64,000 nt of DNA from NCBI RefSeq assembly GCF_003287975.1, contig NZ_QMKQ01000006.1:1-64000 (forward strand). Direction: 5' to 3'. Below are positions 24,295 through 34,062 of the stretch, piece by piece; positions within the stretch are counted from its first letter, which is position 1, and each line of letters opens with the position of its first letter. The notes under the pieces were generated by a model that did no database searches, was not told the DNA's origin, and saw only the letters and a program-made list of their open reading frames with translations. The DNA is from Arthrobacter sp. AQ5-05. Its GTDB lineage: Bacteria; Actinomycetota; Actinomycetes; Actinomycetales; Micrococcaceae. A program made the position numbers and the translations under genes.

Positions 24295-24843
24295 TTAGCT
24301 CGTGAAGTCGTTCAGCAGGGCCGCAAGCGCCGGGTCGTTGTCCCAGCGCGGGCCGATGGCCGTGAGCTTGATGGTGCGCGGCTCATCGTCCTCGCCCTCG
24401 TGGAAGTCGAAGACCAGGTCCTCGTGGTTCTGCACCGAGCCGGGGCGCAGCAGCACGATCTCCAGGCGGGAGTCGCTGAGCTGCTCGACCTTGCCCGCGC
24501 CCCACTCCACGACCGTGACCGCGGTGCCCATGCCCGCTTCCAGGTCCAGGTCGTCAAGCTCGGCGGCGCTGTCCAGCCGGTAGGCGTCCACGTGCACCAG
24601 GTCGGGCCCGGTGCCCAGGGCCGGGTGGGTCCGGGAGATCACGAAGGTGGGCGAGATGATGCCCTCGCGCACCCCCATGCCCAGCCCGAGGCCCTGGGTG
24701 AAGGTGGTCTTGCCGGCCCCGAGCTCGCCGGTGAGCACCAGCAGGTCCCCCGGGACCAGGATCGCCCCGAGCCGGTGCGCGAACTCCTTGGTCTGGGCGA
24801 TGTCGTGCACCGCGAGTTCGACGGCCACGGAAGGCTCACTCAC
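24295..24843 (-). CDS. tsaE: tRNA threonylcarbamoyladenosine ATPase TsaE
   Basis: A 182-residue P-loop ATPase of the t6A system. The Walker [18 protein letters not shown] is at about 38-54, followed by [13 protein letters not shown] and [20 protein letters not shown], and [14 protein letters not shown] containing the Trp-Gly of the family. I use the GTG at 24841-24843, which overlaps the alr stop (GTGAGTGA). The frame upstream of it lies inside alr. Slightly longer than E. coli TsaE because of a C-terminal tail. Confidence 0.92.
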   Translation of the reverse strand: MSEPSVAVELAVHDIAQTKEFAHRLGAILVPGDLLVLTGELGAGKTTFTQGLGLGMGVREGIISPTFVISRTHPALGTGPDLVHVDAYRLDSAAELDDLDLEAGMGTAVTVVEWGAGKVEQLSDSRLEIVLLRPGSVQNHEDLVFDFHEGEDDEPRTIKLTAIGPRWDNDPALAALLNDFTS

Positions 24844-26038
24844 CGGATTCACCCCAGGAGCCTTCCACCAACCGGCGCGGGACCCGCGGGGAAATCCGGG
24901 TGACGATCTCGTAGTTGATGGTGCCGGCGGCGTCGGCCCATTCGGTGACCGAGGGGCCGCCGTCGCCAAAGAGGATGACCTCTGAGCCCAGGATTGCCTC
25001 GACGTCGACATCCGGGCCCAGGTCCACCACGAACTGGTCCATGGCGATGGTGCCCCGAACCCGGTAGATCGTGCCGTTGATGCTCACCGGTGCGTTCAGC
25101 GCGACGCGTGGCACCCCGTCGGCGTAGCCCATCGGGACCAGGCCCAGGTAGGTGTCTCTCTCCGTGTGGTAGCGCAGGCCGTAGCCCACGCCCTGCCCGG
25201 CCGGTACCTTTTTGACGTTCGCGATCCTGCTGACCAGCGTCATGGCGGGGCGCAGGCCGTAGCGTGCCGGGTCTTCCCCGGCAAAGGGGCTCAGTCCGTA
25301 CAGGCCAAGGCCCAGGCGGACCATGTCGTAGTGGGCGTCCGGACGGGTGAGGATTGCCGGGGTGTTGGCGATGTGCCGCACCTCGAGGTCGAAGCCCGCG
25401 TCCTCGGCCAGTGCCACGGCCTGGTTGAAGGCCTCGAGCTGGTCGTCGGTCTCCGGGCGTTCGGGTTCGTCGGCGACGGCCAGGTGGGAAAAGACGCCCA
25501 CCACGCGCATCAATCCCTCTTCCTGGTAACTGGCAGCGCGACCCAGCAACAGTTCCCATTCCTCGGGGGTGCTGCCGTTGCGGCCCAGTCCGGTGTCGAT
25601 CTTCAGGTGCACGCGTGCCGGTTGGGCCGCGGCCTGCGCGGCACGGGCCACATGCTCAAGTTCCCAGCCGGAGACGGCCAGGTCGATGTTTGCGGCGATG
25701 GCCTCGGCGAAGGGGGTCCCCTTGGTGTGCAACCAGGCCAGCATGGGGACCTCGAGTCCCGCTTCCCGGACCTTCAGGGCCTCGGTGACGTGGGCGCAGC
25801 CCAGCCAGGTGGCCCCGGCCTGCACCGCGGCGCGACCCACGGCCACGGCTCCGTGCCCGTAGCCATCGGCCTTGACAACGCCCATGATGGCGGCCGGCGC
25901 CACGAGCTCGGCAACCCGCTTGACGTTTTCCCGGACGTTGGCCAGATCGATGATGGCGCGCCGTTCCCAGTCCGACGCCACTGTCGGATCCTGGGTGTGG
26001 GTTGGATTTTCGGTCTGATCGGTAGATTGTGCACTCAC
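24836..26038 (-). CDS. alr: alanine racemase
   Basis: A 400-residue PLP enzyme making D-alanine for peptidoglycan. The PLP lysine is Lys56 in VVKADGYGHG. Other motifs are VHLKIDTGLGRNG, the PLP-phosphate region with RLGLGLYGLSP, the catalytic-Tyr region VGYGLRYHTERDTYLGLVPM, and GTIAMDQFVVDLG. The N-terminal 20 or so residues are polar and dispensable-looking. The start is GTG. It leads the tsa cluster by an 8-nt overlap with tsaE, a link common in Actinobacteria. Confidence 0.95.
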   Translation of the reverse strand: MSAQSTDQTENPTHTQDPTVASDWERRAIIDLANVRENVKRVAELVAPAAIMGVVKADGYGHGAVAVGRAAVQAGATWLGCAHVTEALKVREAGLEVPMLAWLHTKGTPFAEAIAANIDLAVSGWELEHVARAAQAAAQPARVHLKIDTGLGRNGSTPEEWELLLGRAASYQEEGLMRVVGVFSHLAVADEPERPETDDQLEAFNQAVALAEDAGFDLEVRHIANTPAILTRPDAHYDMVRLGLGLYGLSPFAGEDPARYGLRPAMTLVSRIANVKKVPAGQGVGYGLRYHTERDTYLGLVPMGYADGVPRVALNAPVSINGTIYRVRGTIAMDQFVVDLGPDVDVEAILGSEVILFGDGGPSVTEWADAAGTINYEIVTRISPRVPRRLVEGSWGESGE

Positions 26039-26123
26039 CGCTCCATCATCCCACTATCCATGCGGTGCCTGCTTCAGGGGCACACCGCCTGCCCGGGCCC
26101 GCACCGTGCCAGGTCTTGGCATG

Positions 26124-26169
26124 AAAATGCCCCGGCGGCCGGATCACAAGGATCGGGACGCCGGGGCAT
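26124..26169 (-). terminator. terminator of mscL
   Basis: An 11-bp stem ATGCCCCGGCG (26127-26137) with CGCCGGGGCAT (26159-26169). On the minus strand it is followed by TTTTCAT, giving an intrinsic terminator between mscL and alr. Confidence 0.8.
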
Positions 26170-26202
26170 CATCGGTAGTGGCACCCGAAGGTGCGCGGTG
26201 GA

Positions 26203-26601
26203 TCAGACGGTTCGATTGCGCAGTTCGTCGCGGATCTCGGCCAGCAGGGCAACCTGCGGATCGAGTTCCTCGGCGGGTTCCTCGACGCCCAGGCGGGCCT
26301 GGCGCATCTCGTTGAGATGCTTCATCGGCAGAACGACGATGAAGTAGATGGCGGCAGCAATCAGGATGAAGTTCACCAAGACGGTCAGGAACACACCGAA
26401 CTTGATGGCGACACCGTCGCCGATCGTGACAACGAGGAAGTTGTCGAAGTTCGGCGAACCAACCAATGCTGCGATCAATGGCATGAGAATGTTCTCAACC
26501 AATGAATTGACCACGGCGCCAAAAGCGGCGCCAATGACGACGGCAACGGCAAGGTCAACAACGTTGCCCTGCATAATGAAATCTCTGAATCCTTTGAGCA
26601 T
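26203..26601 (-). CDS. mscL: large-conductance mechanosensitive channel MscL
   Basis: A 132-residue channel that opens under hypo-osmotic membrane tension. The N-terminal amphipathic helix MLKGFRDFIMQGNVVDLAVA and TM1 with the pore hinge AVVIGAAFGAVVNSLVENIL are highly conserved. TM2 follows (VFLTVLVNFILIAAAIYFIV), then the charged C-terminal bundle ALLAEIRDELRNR. The ATG at 26601 gives the canonical N-terminus, although its ribosome site is weak. Monocistronic, with its own terminator. Confidence 0.95.
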   Translation of the reverse strand: MLKGFRDFIMQGNVVDLAVAVVIGAAFGAVVNSLVENILMPLIAALVGSPNFDNFLVVTIGDGVAIKFGVFLTVLVNFILIAAAIYFIVVLPMKHLNEMRQARLGVEEPAEELDPQVALLAEIRDELRNRTV

Positions 26602-26696
26602 GTGCCCAGCTTTGCACACAATGCCAGTGGTCAACAGGTGGTGTCGCGGTATTTTTTCGAATAGTTTACGAACAGTTCATCGGAAACATTCCGGTT

Positions 26697-27656
26697 TCAG
26701 ATCTTGCGCAGCAGCATTCGGCGGATCGAATGGTCCGCCGATTTGCTTAATACGAGCTGCGCGCGGCCCCGGGTGGGAATGACGTTTTCCCGCAGGTTCG
26801 GCTCGTTGATGCGCTTCCAGATGCCATGCGCCGTTTCCCTGGCCTCCTCGTCGCTGAGCGATGCGTAGCGGTGGAAATAGGACGCGGGATCCGAGAACGC
26901 ACCCGAACGCAGCTTCATGAAACGGCGGATGTACCACTCCTCGATGTCGGCGGTCCGCGCGTCGACATAGACGGAAAAATCAAAGAAGTCGCTTAGCGCC
27001 AGGCCCGCGGTGCCGTCCATCCGGGCCCTGGCCGGCTGCAGGACGTTGAGCCCCTCCACGATCAGCACCTGCGGGGAGCGCACCACCACTTCCTTGCCGG
27101 GGACGATGTCGTAGCTCAGGTGCGAGTACCAGGGTGCGCGTACCTCGGGGGCCCCGGATTTCACTTCCGAGACAAAGCGCAGCAGGCGGCGGCGGTCGTA
27201 GGACTCCGGGAATCCCTTGCGGTGCATGATGCCGCGTTTTTCCAGATCCGAGTTCGGGTACAGGAAGCCGTCGGTCGTGATCAATTGCACGTCGGGGGTG
27301 TCGGGCCAGCGGCGCAACAACTCCTGCAGCACGCGGGCGGTCGTGGACTTGCCCACGGCCACCGACCCTGCCACGCCGATGACGAAGGGGGTGCGCCCGG
27401 TCTTCTCCCCCAGGAACGTGTTGGTGGCCTGGTGCAGCGAGGCCGCGCCCTGCACATAGAGGTTAAGCAGGCGCGACAGAGGCAGGTAGACCTCGCGCAC
27501 CTCGGCGAGGTTGAGCTGTTCCCCCAGGCCGCTGAGGCGCCGCAGGTCCGCTTCATCGAGGGGCTGCTTCAGTTCATTGGACAGTCTTGCCCACGTCTGG
27601 CGGTCCAATTCGACGAAGGGTGTAGCACTGTAGTCGACCGCACGCTGTCCATTCAC
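26697..27656 (-). CDS. coaA: pantothenate kinase CoaA (type I)
   Basis: A 319-residue kinase catalysing the first step of coenzyme A synthesis. The P-loop [12 protein letters not shown] is at about 94-105, with the type I signatures [51 protein letters not shown] and [12 protein letters not shown] choose the GTG at 27654-27656 because it gives the family length (E. coli 316). Longer readings run into the divergent glmS start region. CACAAT lies 7 nt upstream as a possible leaderless -10, weaker than others here. Confidence 0.92.
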   Translation of the reverse strand: MNGQRAVDYSATPFVELDRQTWARLSNELKQPLDEADLRRLSGLGEQLNLAEVREVYLPLSRLLNLYVQGAASLHQATNTFLGEKTGRTPFVIGVAGSVAVGKSTTARVLQELLRRWPDTPDVQLITTDGFLYPNSDLEKRGIMHRKGFPESYDRRRLLRFVSEVKSGAPEVRAPWYSHLSYDIVPGKEVVVRSPQVLIVEGLNVLQPARARMDGTAGLALSDFFDFSVYVDARTADIEEWYIRRFMKLRSGAFSDPASYFHRYASLSDEEARETAHGIWKRINEPNLRENVIPTRGRAQLVLSKSADHSIRRMLLRKI

Positions 27657-27792
27657 GCCTTGAATTGTGCCAACAACCCACCTGTATTCCCAAACTTCAC
27701 CGTTTGGCCATACTTGTGGCCTATGTTCATGACCACAAAATTTTATGCCCATCCGACGGGGCAAACGTATCTGCGGCCTTGTGCGACACGGT

Positions 27793-27805
27793 ACTCTTTT
27801 TTTCA
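27793..27805 (+). promoter_or_regulatory. leaderless -10 element (TACTCT) before glmS
   Basis: TACTCT at 27793-27798, then 6 nt (T-rich), then the ATG at 27805. No ribosome site precedes the start, consistent with leaderless expression. Confidence 0.45.
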
Positions 27806-29676
27806 TGTGTGGAATTGTTGGATACGTAGGTAATGCTGGACGCGCGGCCGATCACGGCGCGCTCGATGTGATTCTTGAGGGCCTGCGGCGCCTCGAATAT
27901 CGCGGTTACGACTCGGCCGGCCTGGCCGTTGTCACCGACGCGGGCATCGACTCGCGCAAGAAGGCCGGCAAGCTCGCCAACCTCGTCCAGTCGCTGGAAG
28001 AGGAACCGCTTCCCGCGGCATTGACCGGCATCGGGCACACCCGCTGGGCGACCCACGGCGGACCGACCGACGCCAACGCCCACCCGCACCTTGCCGACGA
28101 AGGCAACCTCGCAATGATCCACAACGGCATCATCGAGAACTTCGCCGAGCTGAAGGCCAAGCTCCGCGCCCAGGGCGTCGAGTTCATCTCCGACACCGAC
28201 ACCGAAGTTGCAGCGGCACTGCTTGGCTCCGTCTACCGCGGCGCCGGCGAAGGGAACCTCACCCGTTCCATGAAGCTGACTGCCCGCCAGCTCGAGGGAG
28301 CCTTCACGCTGCTGGCCGTGCATGCCGAGCACCCCGGTGTCGTCGTGGCGGCACGCCGCAACTCCCCGCTGGTGCTGGGACTGGGCGATGGGGAAAATTT
28401 CCTGGGTTCGGACGTCTCTGGCTTCATCGACTTCACCCGCCGCGCGGTCGAGCTGGGCCAGGACCAGATCGTCACCATCACCCCCGAGACCCACAGCATC
28501 ACCGACTTCGAGGGCAACCCCGCCGAGGGCAAGGAATTCCATGTCGATTGGGACGCAGCCAGCGCCGAAAAGGGCGGCTTCGCCTCCTTCATGGAAAAGG
28601 AAATCTTTGACCAGCCCGCGGCAGTCGCAGACACGCTGCTGGGCCGCTCGGACGCCTTTGGCCGCCTGACCCTCGACGAGCTGCGCATCTCCCCCGAGGA
28701 ACTTGCCTCCGTCACCAAGATCGTCGTGCTGGCCTGCGGCACCTCCGCCTACGGCGGATCGGTTGCCAAGTACGCCATCGAGAACTGGTGCCGCATCCCG
28801 GTCGAGGTCGAGCTGAGCCACGAGTTCCGCTACCGCGACCCGATCGTTGACTCCAACACCCTGGTCGTCTCCATCTCCCAGTCCGGAGAAACCATGGATA
28901 CGCTCATGGCCGTGCGCTACGCCAAGGAGCAGGGAGCCAAGACCCTGTCGATCTGCAACACCAACGGATCGACCATCCCCCGCGAGTCCGACGCCGTGCT
29001 CTACACGCACGCCGGACCGGAAATCGCCGTGGCCTCCACCAAGGCGTTCCTGGCCCAGATCACCGCAACCTACCTGCTGGGCCTGTACCTGGGCCAGCTG
29101 CGCGGGAACCTGTTCAGCGGCCAGATCAAGGACATCCTGGCCGACCTGGGCAAGATCCCGGCGAAGATCCAGGACATCCTGGACCGCGCCGAGGAAATCA
29201 AGGAGCTGGCACGCTCGATGAAGGACACCGAGTCGGTGCTTTTCCTGGGCCGCCACGTGGGCTACCCGGTGGCCATGGAGGGCGCCCTGAAGCTCAAGGA
29301 AATCGCCTACATCCACGCCGAGGGCTTTGCCGCCGGCGAGCTCAAGCACGGCCCGATCGCACTGATCGAAGAGGGCAAGCCGGTCTTCGTGGTGGTCCCG
29401 TCCCCGCGCGGCCGCGACTCGCTCCACTCCAAGGTCGTCTCCAACATCCAGGAGGTCCGGGCCCGCGGCGCCAAGACCCTGGTCATCGCCGAGGAAGGCG
29501 ACGAGGCGGTGCGCGACTACGCCGAGTTCATCTTCTACGTCCCGGAGACCCCGACACTGTTGATGCCGCTGCTGGCCACTGTCCCGCTGCAGCTCTTCGC
29601 CTGCGAACTGGCCACAGCCAAGGGCCTGGACGTCGACCAGCCGCGCAACCTGGCCAAGTCGGTCACGGTCGAGTAG
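27805..29676 (+). CDS. glmS: glutamine--fructose-6-phosphate aminotransferase GlmS
   Basis: A 623-residue enzyme making glucosamine-6-phosphate, the entry to UDP-GlcNAc and peptidoglycan. The N-terminal class II glutaminase begins MCGIVGYVG (nucleophile Cys2) with [19 protein letters not shown]. Two SIS isomerase domains follow ([54 protein letters not shown]). The C-terminus [16 protein letters not shown] is diagnostic. No glmS ribozyme is visible upstream, where there is almost no leader. Partner glmM is about 5 kb downstream. Confidence 0.97.
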   Translation: MCGIVGYVGNAGRAADHGALDVILEGLRRLEYRGYDSAGLAVVTDAGIDSRKKAGKLANLVQSLEEEPLPAALTGIGHTRWATHGGPTDANAHPHLADEGNLAMIHNGIIENFAELKAKLRAQGVEFISDTDTEVAAALLGSVYRGAGEGNLTRSMKLTARQLEGAFTLLAVHAEHPGVVVAARRNSPLVLGLGDGENFLGSDVSGFIDFTRRAVELGQDQIVTITPETHSITDFEGNPAEGKEFHVDWDAASAEKGGFASFMEKEIFDQPAAVADTLLGRSDAFGRLTLDELRISPEELASVTKIVVLACGTSAYGGSVAKYAIENWCRIPVEVELSHEFRYRDPIVDSNTLVVSISQSGETMDTLMAVRYAKEQGAKTLSICNTNGSTIPRESDAVLYTHAGPEIAVASTKAFLAQITATYLLGLYLGQLRGNLFSGQIKDILADLGKIPAKIQDILDRAEEIKELARSMKDTESVLFLGRHVGYPVAMEGALKLKEIAYIHAEGFAAGELKHGPIALIEEGKPVFVVVPSPRGRDSLHSKVVSNIQEVRARGAKTLVIAEEGDEAVRDYAEFIFYVPETPTLLMPLLATVPLQLFACELATAKGLDVDQPRNLAKSVTVE

Positions 29677-29708
29677 CCACTCGGTTCTTCAACGTCCCAC
29701 CATCGTGC

Positions 29709-29749
29709 GGTGCCGGTGCCTTCCCCCCTTGCGGGGAGGCGCCGGCGCC
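29709..29749. terminator. bidirectional terminator glmS / DinB-family gene
   Basis: GGTGCCGGTGCC then a C-run (29709-29727) pairs with GGGGAGGCGCCGGCGCC (about 33-bp distance to 29749), using two G-T pairs and one bulge. It lies between the convergent glmS and DinB-family gene. Confidence 0.7.
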
Positions 29750-29757
29750 GTTCGGGG

Positions 29758-30339
29758 TTAAGCCCCCGGGCGCCGGGTGCGCTGCACATCCAGGTAGATC
29801 CCGCGCACGAACTGCGCCTGGGCCAGGTGCGCGGTGGTCTCCCCCAGGATGCTCACCAACCGCGCCGCCGCGGTGACCGGCGGGTCCCAGCGTCGGTCGA
29901 CGACCACGCCAAGGTCCGTTTCGCGCAGCGTGCCCAGGATTTCCAGGCACTGCCGGTGCACGTCCAGGTGGTAGCCGCGCAGGTACGCCCCGTCATACAT
30001 GCCGAAGTCCGCGACCTGTTCGCTGCTGTGCCCGAACCCGGTGTCCAACCGCCGGTAGGGGAGGTTGAAGCGGGAAACCCAGTCGTTGGCGATCCAGCGC
30101 TGCTCGGTGCCCGAGGCCGGATCCAGTGCCCGGGCCAGGAAGGTGAAGTGGTCATCCTGCACGCGGCTCAGGTGCCAGATAAGCCACGCCACGGGGTTTG
30201 CGGAGCTGCTGGCCCGGAAACGCAGCATCCGCGGCTCGGCGGCCTCCAGCAGGGTCTCGATCCCGTCGCTCACCCGCGTAAATCCGTCGCGCAGCAGCCC
30301 GATCGCGCTTGGTTCCGGTTCGCTCCCGTTGACTCCCAT
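29758..30339 (-). CDS. DinB-family (mycothiol transferase-like) protein
   Basis: A 193-residue four-helix-bundle protein of the DinB/DUF664 type. Metal-binding His residues are placed as in the family: WLIWHLSRVQDDHFTFLARA in helix 2 and LGETTAHLAQAQFVRGI in the last helix. Actinobacterial members include mycothiol-dependent maleylpyruvate isomerases and S-transferases, so a thiol-transfer or detoxification role is plausible, but no substrate can be assigned. AAGGGGAA lies upstream of the ATG. It is convergent with glmS and divergent from acpS. Confidence 0.8.
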   Translation of the reverse strand: MGVNGSEPEPSAIGLLRDGFTRVSDGIETLLEAAEPRMLRFRASSSANPVAWLIWHLSRVQDDHFTFLARALDPASGTEQRWIANDWVSRFNLPYRRLDTGFGHSSEQVADFGMYDGAYLRGYHLDVHRQCLEILGTLRETDLGVVVDRRWDPPVTAAARLVSILGETTAHLAQAQFVRGIYLDVQRTRRPGA

Positions 30340-30430
30340 GGCCGTTCCCCTTCCCCGCCTGCGCCCTGCACGCGGTGCCTTGAAGCCTACGCCCGTAGCT
30401 CCCCGGCACGGGGCCGGAGCGGCGAGCCGA

Positions 30431-30444
30431 TAAACTCGAAGGCA
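30431..30444 (+). promoter_or_regulatory. leaderless -10 element (TAAACT) before acpS
   Basis: TAAACT at 30431-30436, then 7 nt, then the ATG at 30444. Confidence 0.5.
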
Positions 30445-30794
30445 TGATCGTGGGAATTGGTGTTGACGTGGTCCAGGTGTCTCGTTTCAAGGCGCAGCTT
30501 CAGCGGACCCCCGCGTTGCTCGAACGCCTCTTCGTGCCCGAGGAGCGTGAGCTGCACGTCCGTTCCCTGGCCGCGCGCTTTGCCGCCAAGGAGGCCATTG
30601 CCAAGGCGCTCGGTGCCCCGGCGGGCATGAACTGGCAGCACTGCCGGATCGAAAAGGACGAGGCCGGCGATCCCTACGTGGTGCTCGACGGTTCGGTGGC
30701 CGAAGCCGCTGCGAAAAAGGGAGTGGTGCATTGGCACCTGTCCATGAGCCACGACGGGGACCTGGCCACGGCCATGGTCGTCGCCGAACGCTAA
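30444..30794 (+). CDS. acpS: holo-[acyl-carrier-protein] synthase AcpS
   Basis: A 116-residue phosphopantetheinyl transferase that activates ACP with coenzyme A. The Mg-binding Asp8 is in [14 protein letters not shown], and the second motif is [16 protein letters not shown] (Glu50). The C-terminus [20 protein letters not shown] is typical. It is 85 nt before the nnr gene, the usual acpS-nnr pairing in bacteria. Translation appears leaderless. Confidence 0.95.
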   Translation: MIVGIGVDVVQVSRFKAQLQRTPALLERLFVPEERELHVRSLAARFAAKEAIAKALGAPAGMNWQHCRIEKDEAGDPYVVLDGSVAEAAAKKGVVHWHLSMSHDGDLATAMVVAER

Positions 30795-30866
30795 GGACCG
30801 CCACCGCAGCGGGCGCGCCCGTGCCCCGTCATCCGAAACGTGCGGCAAATACCACCCGCAGTTGGG

Positions 30867-30879
30867 TATTCTGAAGTCA
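30867..30879 (+). promoter_or_regulatory. leaderless -10 element (TATTCT) before nnr
   Basis: TATTCT at 30867-30872, then 6 nt, then the ATG at 30879. Suggests that nnr has a start of its own despite its closeness to acpS. Confidence 0.5.
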
Positions 30880-32414
30880 TGATCCCCGTCTACGCAGGTT
30901 CCCGTGTTCGAGATGCCGAAAAGCCGCTGCTGCGCGATTCCAGCGACCTGAAACTGATGCGCCGGGCCGCCGACGCACTGGCCCACCAGGCGGTGCTGAT
31001 GCTCAAGGAACACACCGGCCGGCTCTACGGGTCCCGCGTCGTGGCACTGGTCGGTCCGGGCAACAACGGCGGGGACGGGCTCTTTGCCCTGGCCGCCCTG
31101 GCCAGGCGCGGGGTCGCCGTCACCGCCGTGCTGCTGGCCTCCCACGCCCACCAGGAGGGACTGGCCGCACTGGTGCGCGCTGGCGGCCGCACCGGCGCCA
31201 CCAAGGCCCTGGATGAGCTGCTCGAGGAATGCGACCTGCTCATCGACGCCGCCTACGGCACCGGGCTGCGCCCCGGCGTCCGTCTGCCGGCCATCCCCCG
31301 CCACATCCCGGTGCTCGCCTGCGACGTGCCCAGCGGCGTCGACGCCGACACCGGTGCGGCGGCAGACAGCGTGATCCCGGCAGAGCGGACCGTGACCTTC
31401 GGGGCGCTGAAGACCGGCCTGGTGGTGGGATCCGGGCATCTGGTCTCCGGTCGCATCCGCGTCACCGACCTCGGGCTCAATCCGACACTCGGCGAACCGG
31501 AGGCCTGGGTCGTGCAGGGAGAGGACCTGGGCCTGCTGCTGGACCGCGACCTCGGCTGGTCGGCGACGGGTAGGCACAAATACCAGCGCGGGGTGCTGGG
31601 TTTGCTGGCCGGCTCCGCCCGCTATCCCGGTGCCGCGGTGCTCAGCGCCCGCGCCGCCGTTGCCACCGGGCTGGGACTGCTGCGCACCATCGTCCCGGAG
31701 AACGTGGCCGCGGCCCTGACCAGCCAGGTCCCCGAGGCCGTCCCGCTGGGCACCGACGAGCTCACCGCGCTGCTGGCGCACAACCGCCGCAACGGGCGCG
31801 AGGGAGCCACCCGCATCGGCGCGTGGGCCATCGGCCCCGGGCTGGAAGACACGCCCGAGACCCGCCGGCACCTGCAGCAGATCCTGGCGGCCAACAACCC
31901 GTGCGTCATCGACGCCGGCGCGCTGGCGATGCTGGAACCGGGCGGGCACAGCCAGCTGCGCATCCTCACCCCGCACGCCGGGGAACTCAACGCCCTGCTG
32001 GCCAAGGCCGGGGTGCGGGTCAGCGCCCGGGACATCGCCGCCGACCCGATCCGCTGGGCCCGCTGGGCCGCTGTCGCCTATGACTGCGTCGTGTTGCTCA
32101 AGGGCTCGGCCACCATTTGCACCGCGCCGGACGGGTACGCGTTGATCGTGCACGCCTCGACCCCGGACCTGGCCACGGCGGGCAGCGGGGACGTGCTCAC
32201 CGGCATCCTGGGCACGTTGCTGGCTGCAGCCAACTTCCCGGCCACACCCGCCACCGGCGATGCCACCGCGCTGACCCATCGGCTGACCGACCTTGCCGCT
32301 GCCGGCGCGTTGATCCACGCCCATGCCGGTGCCCTGGCGGCACGCGAGGGCACGGTAAGCGCCGTGGACCTGCTGGTGGAGCTGCCGCGCGCGGCCAGGG
32401 ACCTGGGGCTCTAG
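30879..32414 (+). CDS. nnr: bifunctional NAD(P)HX epimerase / ADP-dependent dehydratase
   Basis: A 511-residue metabolite-repair enzyme that restores hydrated NADH and NADPH. The N-terminal epimerase (YjeF_N) has VVALVGPGNNGGDGLFALAA and VLACDVPSGVDADTG. The C-terminal carbohydrate-kinase-like dehydratase has GVLGLLAGSARYPGAAVLSA, RILTPHAGELNAL, VVLLKGSATICTAPDGYALI and the catalytic ATAGSGDVLTGILG. Both halves seem complete. The ATG at 30879 is favoured by the adjacent -10 element. The upstream frame lacks support. Confidence 0.94.
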   Translation: MIPVYAGSRVRDAEKPLLRDSSDLKLMRRAADALAHQAVLMLKEHTGRLYGSRVVALVGPGNNGGDGLFALAALARRGVAVTAVLLASHAHQEGLAALVRAGGRTGATKALDELLEECDLLIDAAYGTGLRPGVRLPAIPRHIPVLACDVPSGVDADTGAAADSVIPAERTVTFGALKTGLVVGSGHLVSGRIRVTDLGLNPTLGEPEAWVVQGEDLGLLLDRDLGWSATGRHKYQRGVLGLLAGSARYPGAAVLSARAAVATGLGLLRTIVPENVAAALTSQVPEAVPLGTDELTALLAHNRRNGREGATRIGAWAIGPGLEDTPETRRHLQQILAANNPCVIDAGALAMLEPGGHSQLRILTPHAGELNALLAKAGVRVSARDIAADPIRWARWAAVAYDCVVLLKGSATICTAPDGYALIVHASTPDLATAGSGDVLTGILGTLLAAANFPATPATGDATALTHRLTDLAAAGALIHAHAGALAAREGTVSAVDLLVELPRAARDLGL

Positions 32415-32464
32415 GTCCCGTATCGGGCGCCGCTTCCGGCTGCAGGTCCCGGTTTCGGGCATGA

Positions 32465-32505
32465 AAAAGGACCCACCAAGCTTGCGAGTCATGGTGGGCC
32501 CCTTT
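32465..32505. terminator. bidirectional terminator nnr / ugd
   Basis: CCCACCA (32472-32478) pairs with TGGTGGG (32492-32498), flanked after one mismatch by AAAGG/CCTTT. On the minus strand it ends in TTTTTCAT (a good terminator for ugd). On the plus strand TTTCGC follows. Confidence 0.75.
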
Positions 32506-32655
32506 CGCACTTGCGGAAACTTGGGGTATCCGCAGCATGCTGACGCGGGTAATTGGGGTAACCAACGCTGATGAACATGCTACCCAATTTTCCCGATTTG
32601 GCACGTCCAGCCGCCGATGTTACAAGATACGGGCGGGCAGGCCACGAAGTGGGTC

Positions 32656-33999
32656 CTACAGTTCGCCGTCCAGCGGGGCGTGGTGCTGGCCCATTCCCAC
32701 GATTTCCCAGCCGGCGGCCTCCCATTGGCCCCGGGAAAGCACGTTGCGTCCGTCGATGATCCGGCGCGCTGCCACCAGCGGCTCCAGGTCCGCGGGGGCA
32801 AGGACCCTGAACTCGGCCCATTCGGTCAGCAGCAGCACCAGGTCCGCCTGGGCCACGGCCTCGGGCAGGTCGTTGGCGTAGTGCAGCCGCGGGAAGCGCT
32901 CGGCGGCGTTCTTGTTCCCCTTGGGGTCGTAGACCAGCACCTCGGCTCCGGCGTTGAAGAGCCGCACCGCGATGTCCAGCGCCGGGGAGTCGCGCACGTC
33001 GTCCGAATCGGGTTTGAAGGTCACCCCGAGCACCGCGATGCGCGCACCGACCAGCTTCTCGTTGAGCATGGTGTGGGCCAGGCGCACCACGCGTTCGCGG
33101 CGGCGCAGGTTGATCTCGTCGACCTCGGCCAGGAACCCCATGGTGTGGGTCAGGCCCAGTTCGCTGGTCCGTGCCTGCAGCGCGCGGATGTCCTTGGGCA
33201 GGCAGCCGCCGCCGAAGCCGACCCCGGCGTTGAGGAACTTGCGCCCGATGCGCGCGTCGTGGCCCAGCGCGTCGGCCAGCACGGTGATGTCCCCGCCGAT
33301 GGTCTCGGTGATTTCGGCGAAGGAGTTGATGAAGGAGATCTTGGTGGCCAGGAACGCGTTGGCGGCGACCTTGACCAGTTCGGCGGTTTCGTAGTCCGTC
33401 ACGATCAACGGGGTGGCTGCCTCCAGCGCGCTTGCATAGATGCTGCGCAGGACCGCCTCGGAGGTTTCGTCCTCGACACCGAGCACCAGCCGGTCTGGTG
33501 TCATGGTGTCGGCCACGGCGAAGCCCTCGCGTAGGAACTCGGGGTTCCAGGCAAGGGTGATCTCGGCATCCGGGTGGGCGTTGGCGGCAATCAGGGTGCG
33601 CAGCCGGCGGGCGGTGCCAACCGGCACCGTGGACTTGCCCACGATCAGGGCCTTGCCGCGGATGCGGGTGGCCAGCTCGGCGACGGCCGCATCGACATAA
33701 CGCATGTCGGCCCCGTGCCCGTCGGCGCGCTGCGGGGTGCCGACGCCGATGAAGTGCACGTCGGCCCAGGAAGACACCTGCTCATAGTCGGTGGTGAAGC
33801 GCAACCGGCCGGAGGCCACGTGCTTGCGCAGCAGCTCGGGCAGGCCGGGCTCGTGGAAGGGCAGCAACCCTGCCGAGAGCGCCTCGATCTTGGCCGGATC
33901 GACGTCGACGCCGATGACCTCGAAGCCCAGCTCCGCCATGCAGGCCGCGTGCGTGACGCCCAGGTACCCGGTGCCCACCACCGAAATCTTCATGCTCAT
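32656..33999 (-). CDS. UDP-glucose 6-dehydrogenase (UDP-sugar dehydrogenase family)
   Basis: A 447-residue NAD-dependent dehydrogenase making UDP-glucuronate or a similar uronate for cell-surface polymers. The Rossmann motif is ISVVGTGYLGVTHAACMAEL, with VFICVGTP-type VHFIGVGTPQRADG and STVPVGTARRL. The catalytic Cys lies in GVGFGGGCLPKDIRAL, and the C-terminal domain has LGVTFKPDSDDVRDSPALDI. Typical for Ugd/TuaD. UDP-ManNAc dehydrogenases are the main alternative. ATGs at 33999 and 33993 are both possible. A perfect 9-bp inverted repeat sits 29-50 nt upstream, suggesting regulation. Confidence 0.9.
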   Translation of the reverse strand: MSMKISVVGTGYLGVTHAACMAELGFEVIGVDVDPAKIEALSAGLLPFHEPGLPELLRKHVASGRLRFTTDYEQVSSWADVHFIGVGTPQRADGHGADMRYVDAAVAELATRIRGKALIVGKSTVPVGTARRLRTLIAANAHPDAEITLAWNPEFLREGFAVADTMTPDRLVLGVEDETSEAVLRSIYASALEAATPLIVTDYETAELVKVAANAFLATKISFINSFAEITETIGGDITVLADALGHDARIGRKFLNAGVGFGGGCLPKDIRALQARTSELGLTHTMGFLAEVDEINLRRRERVVRLAHTMLNEKLVGARIAVLGVTFKPDSDDVRDSPALDIAVRLFNAGAEVLVYDPKGNKNAAERFPRLHYANDLPEAVAQADLVLLLTEWAEFRVLAPADLEPLVAARRIIDGRNVLSRGQWEAAGWEIVGMGQHHAPLDGEL

Positions 34000-34027
34000 G
34001 CCCGTGGGAAACCCTTCAACTTTTCGG

Positions 34028-34049
34028 GGTGCAACAAAGGTGTTGCACC
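34028..34049. promoter_or_regulatory. perfect inverted repeat upstream of ugd (operator-like)
   Basis: GGTGCAACA (34028-34036), AAGG, TGTTGCACC (34041-34049). The dyad lies 29 nt upstream of the ugd start and between ugd and the glmM terminator, a place suited to a repressor operator. It could also act as an RNA hairpin. Confidence 0.45.
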
Positions 34050-34062
34050 TGCACAAATGAAC

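Noticed and set aside
27720-27804. glmS ribozyme or riboswitch upstream of glmS
   Set aside because: The gene appears leaderless and the short interval to coaA has no room or motifs for the ribozyme.
27657-27806. 369-residue version of CoaA
   Set aside because: The extra 50 residues are not family-like and overlap the promoter and start of the divergent glmS.
30387-32510. 707-codon minus-strand frame opposite acpS and nnr
   Set aside because: Low-complexity Gly/Gln/Arg composition with both sense genes firmly identified; a codon-bias shadow.
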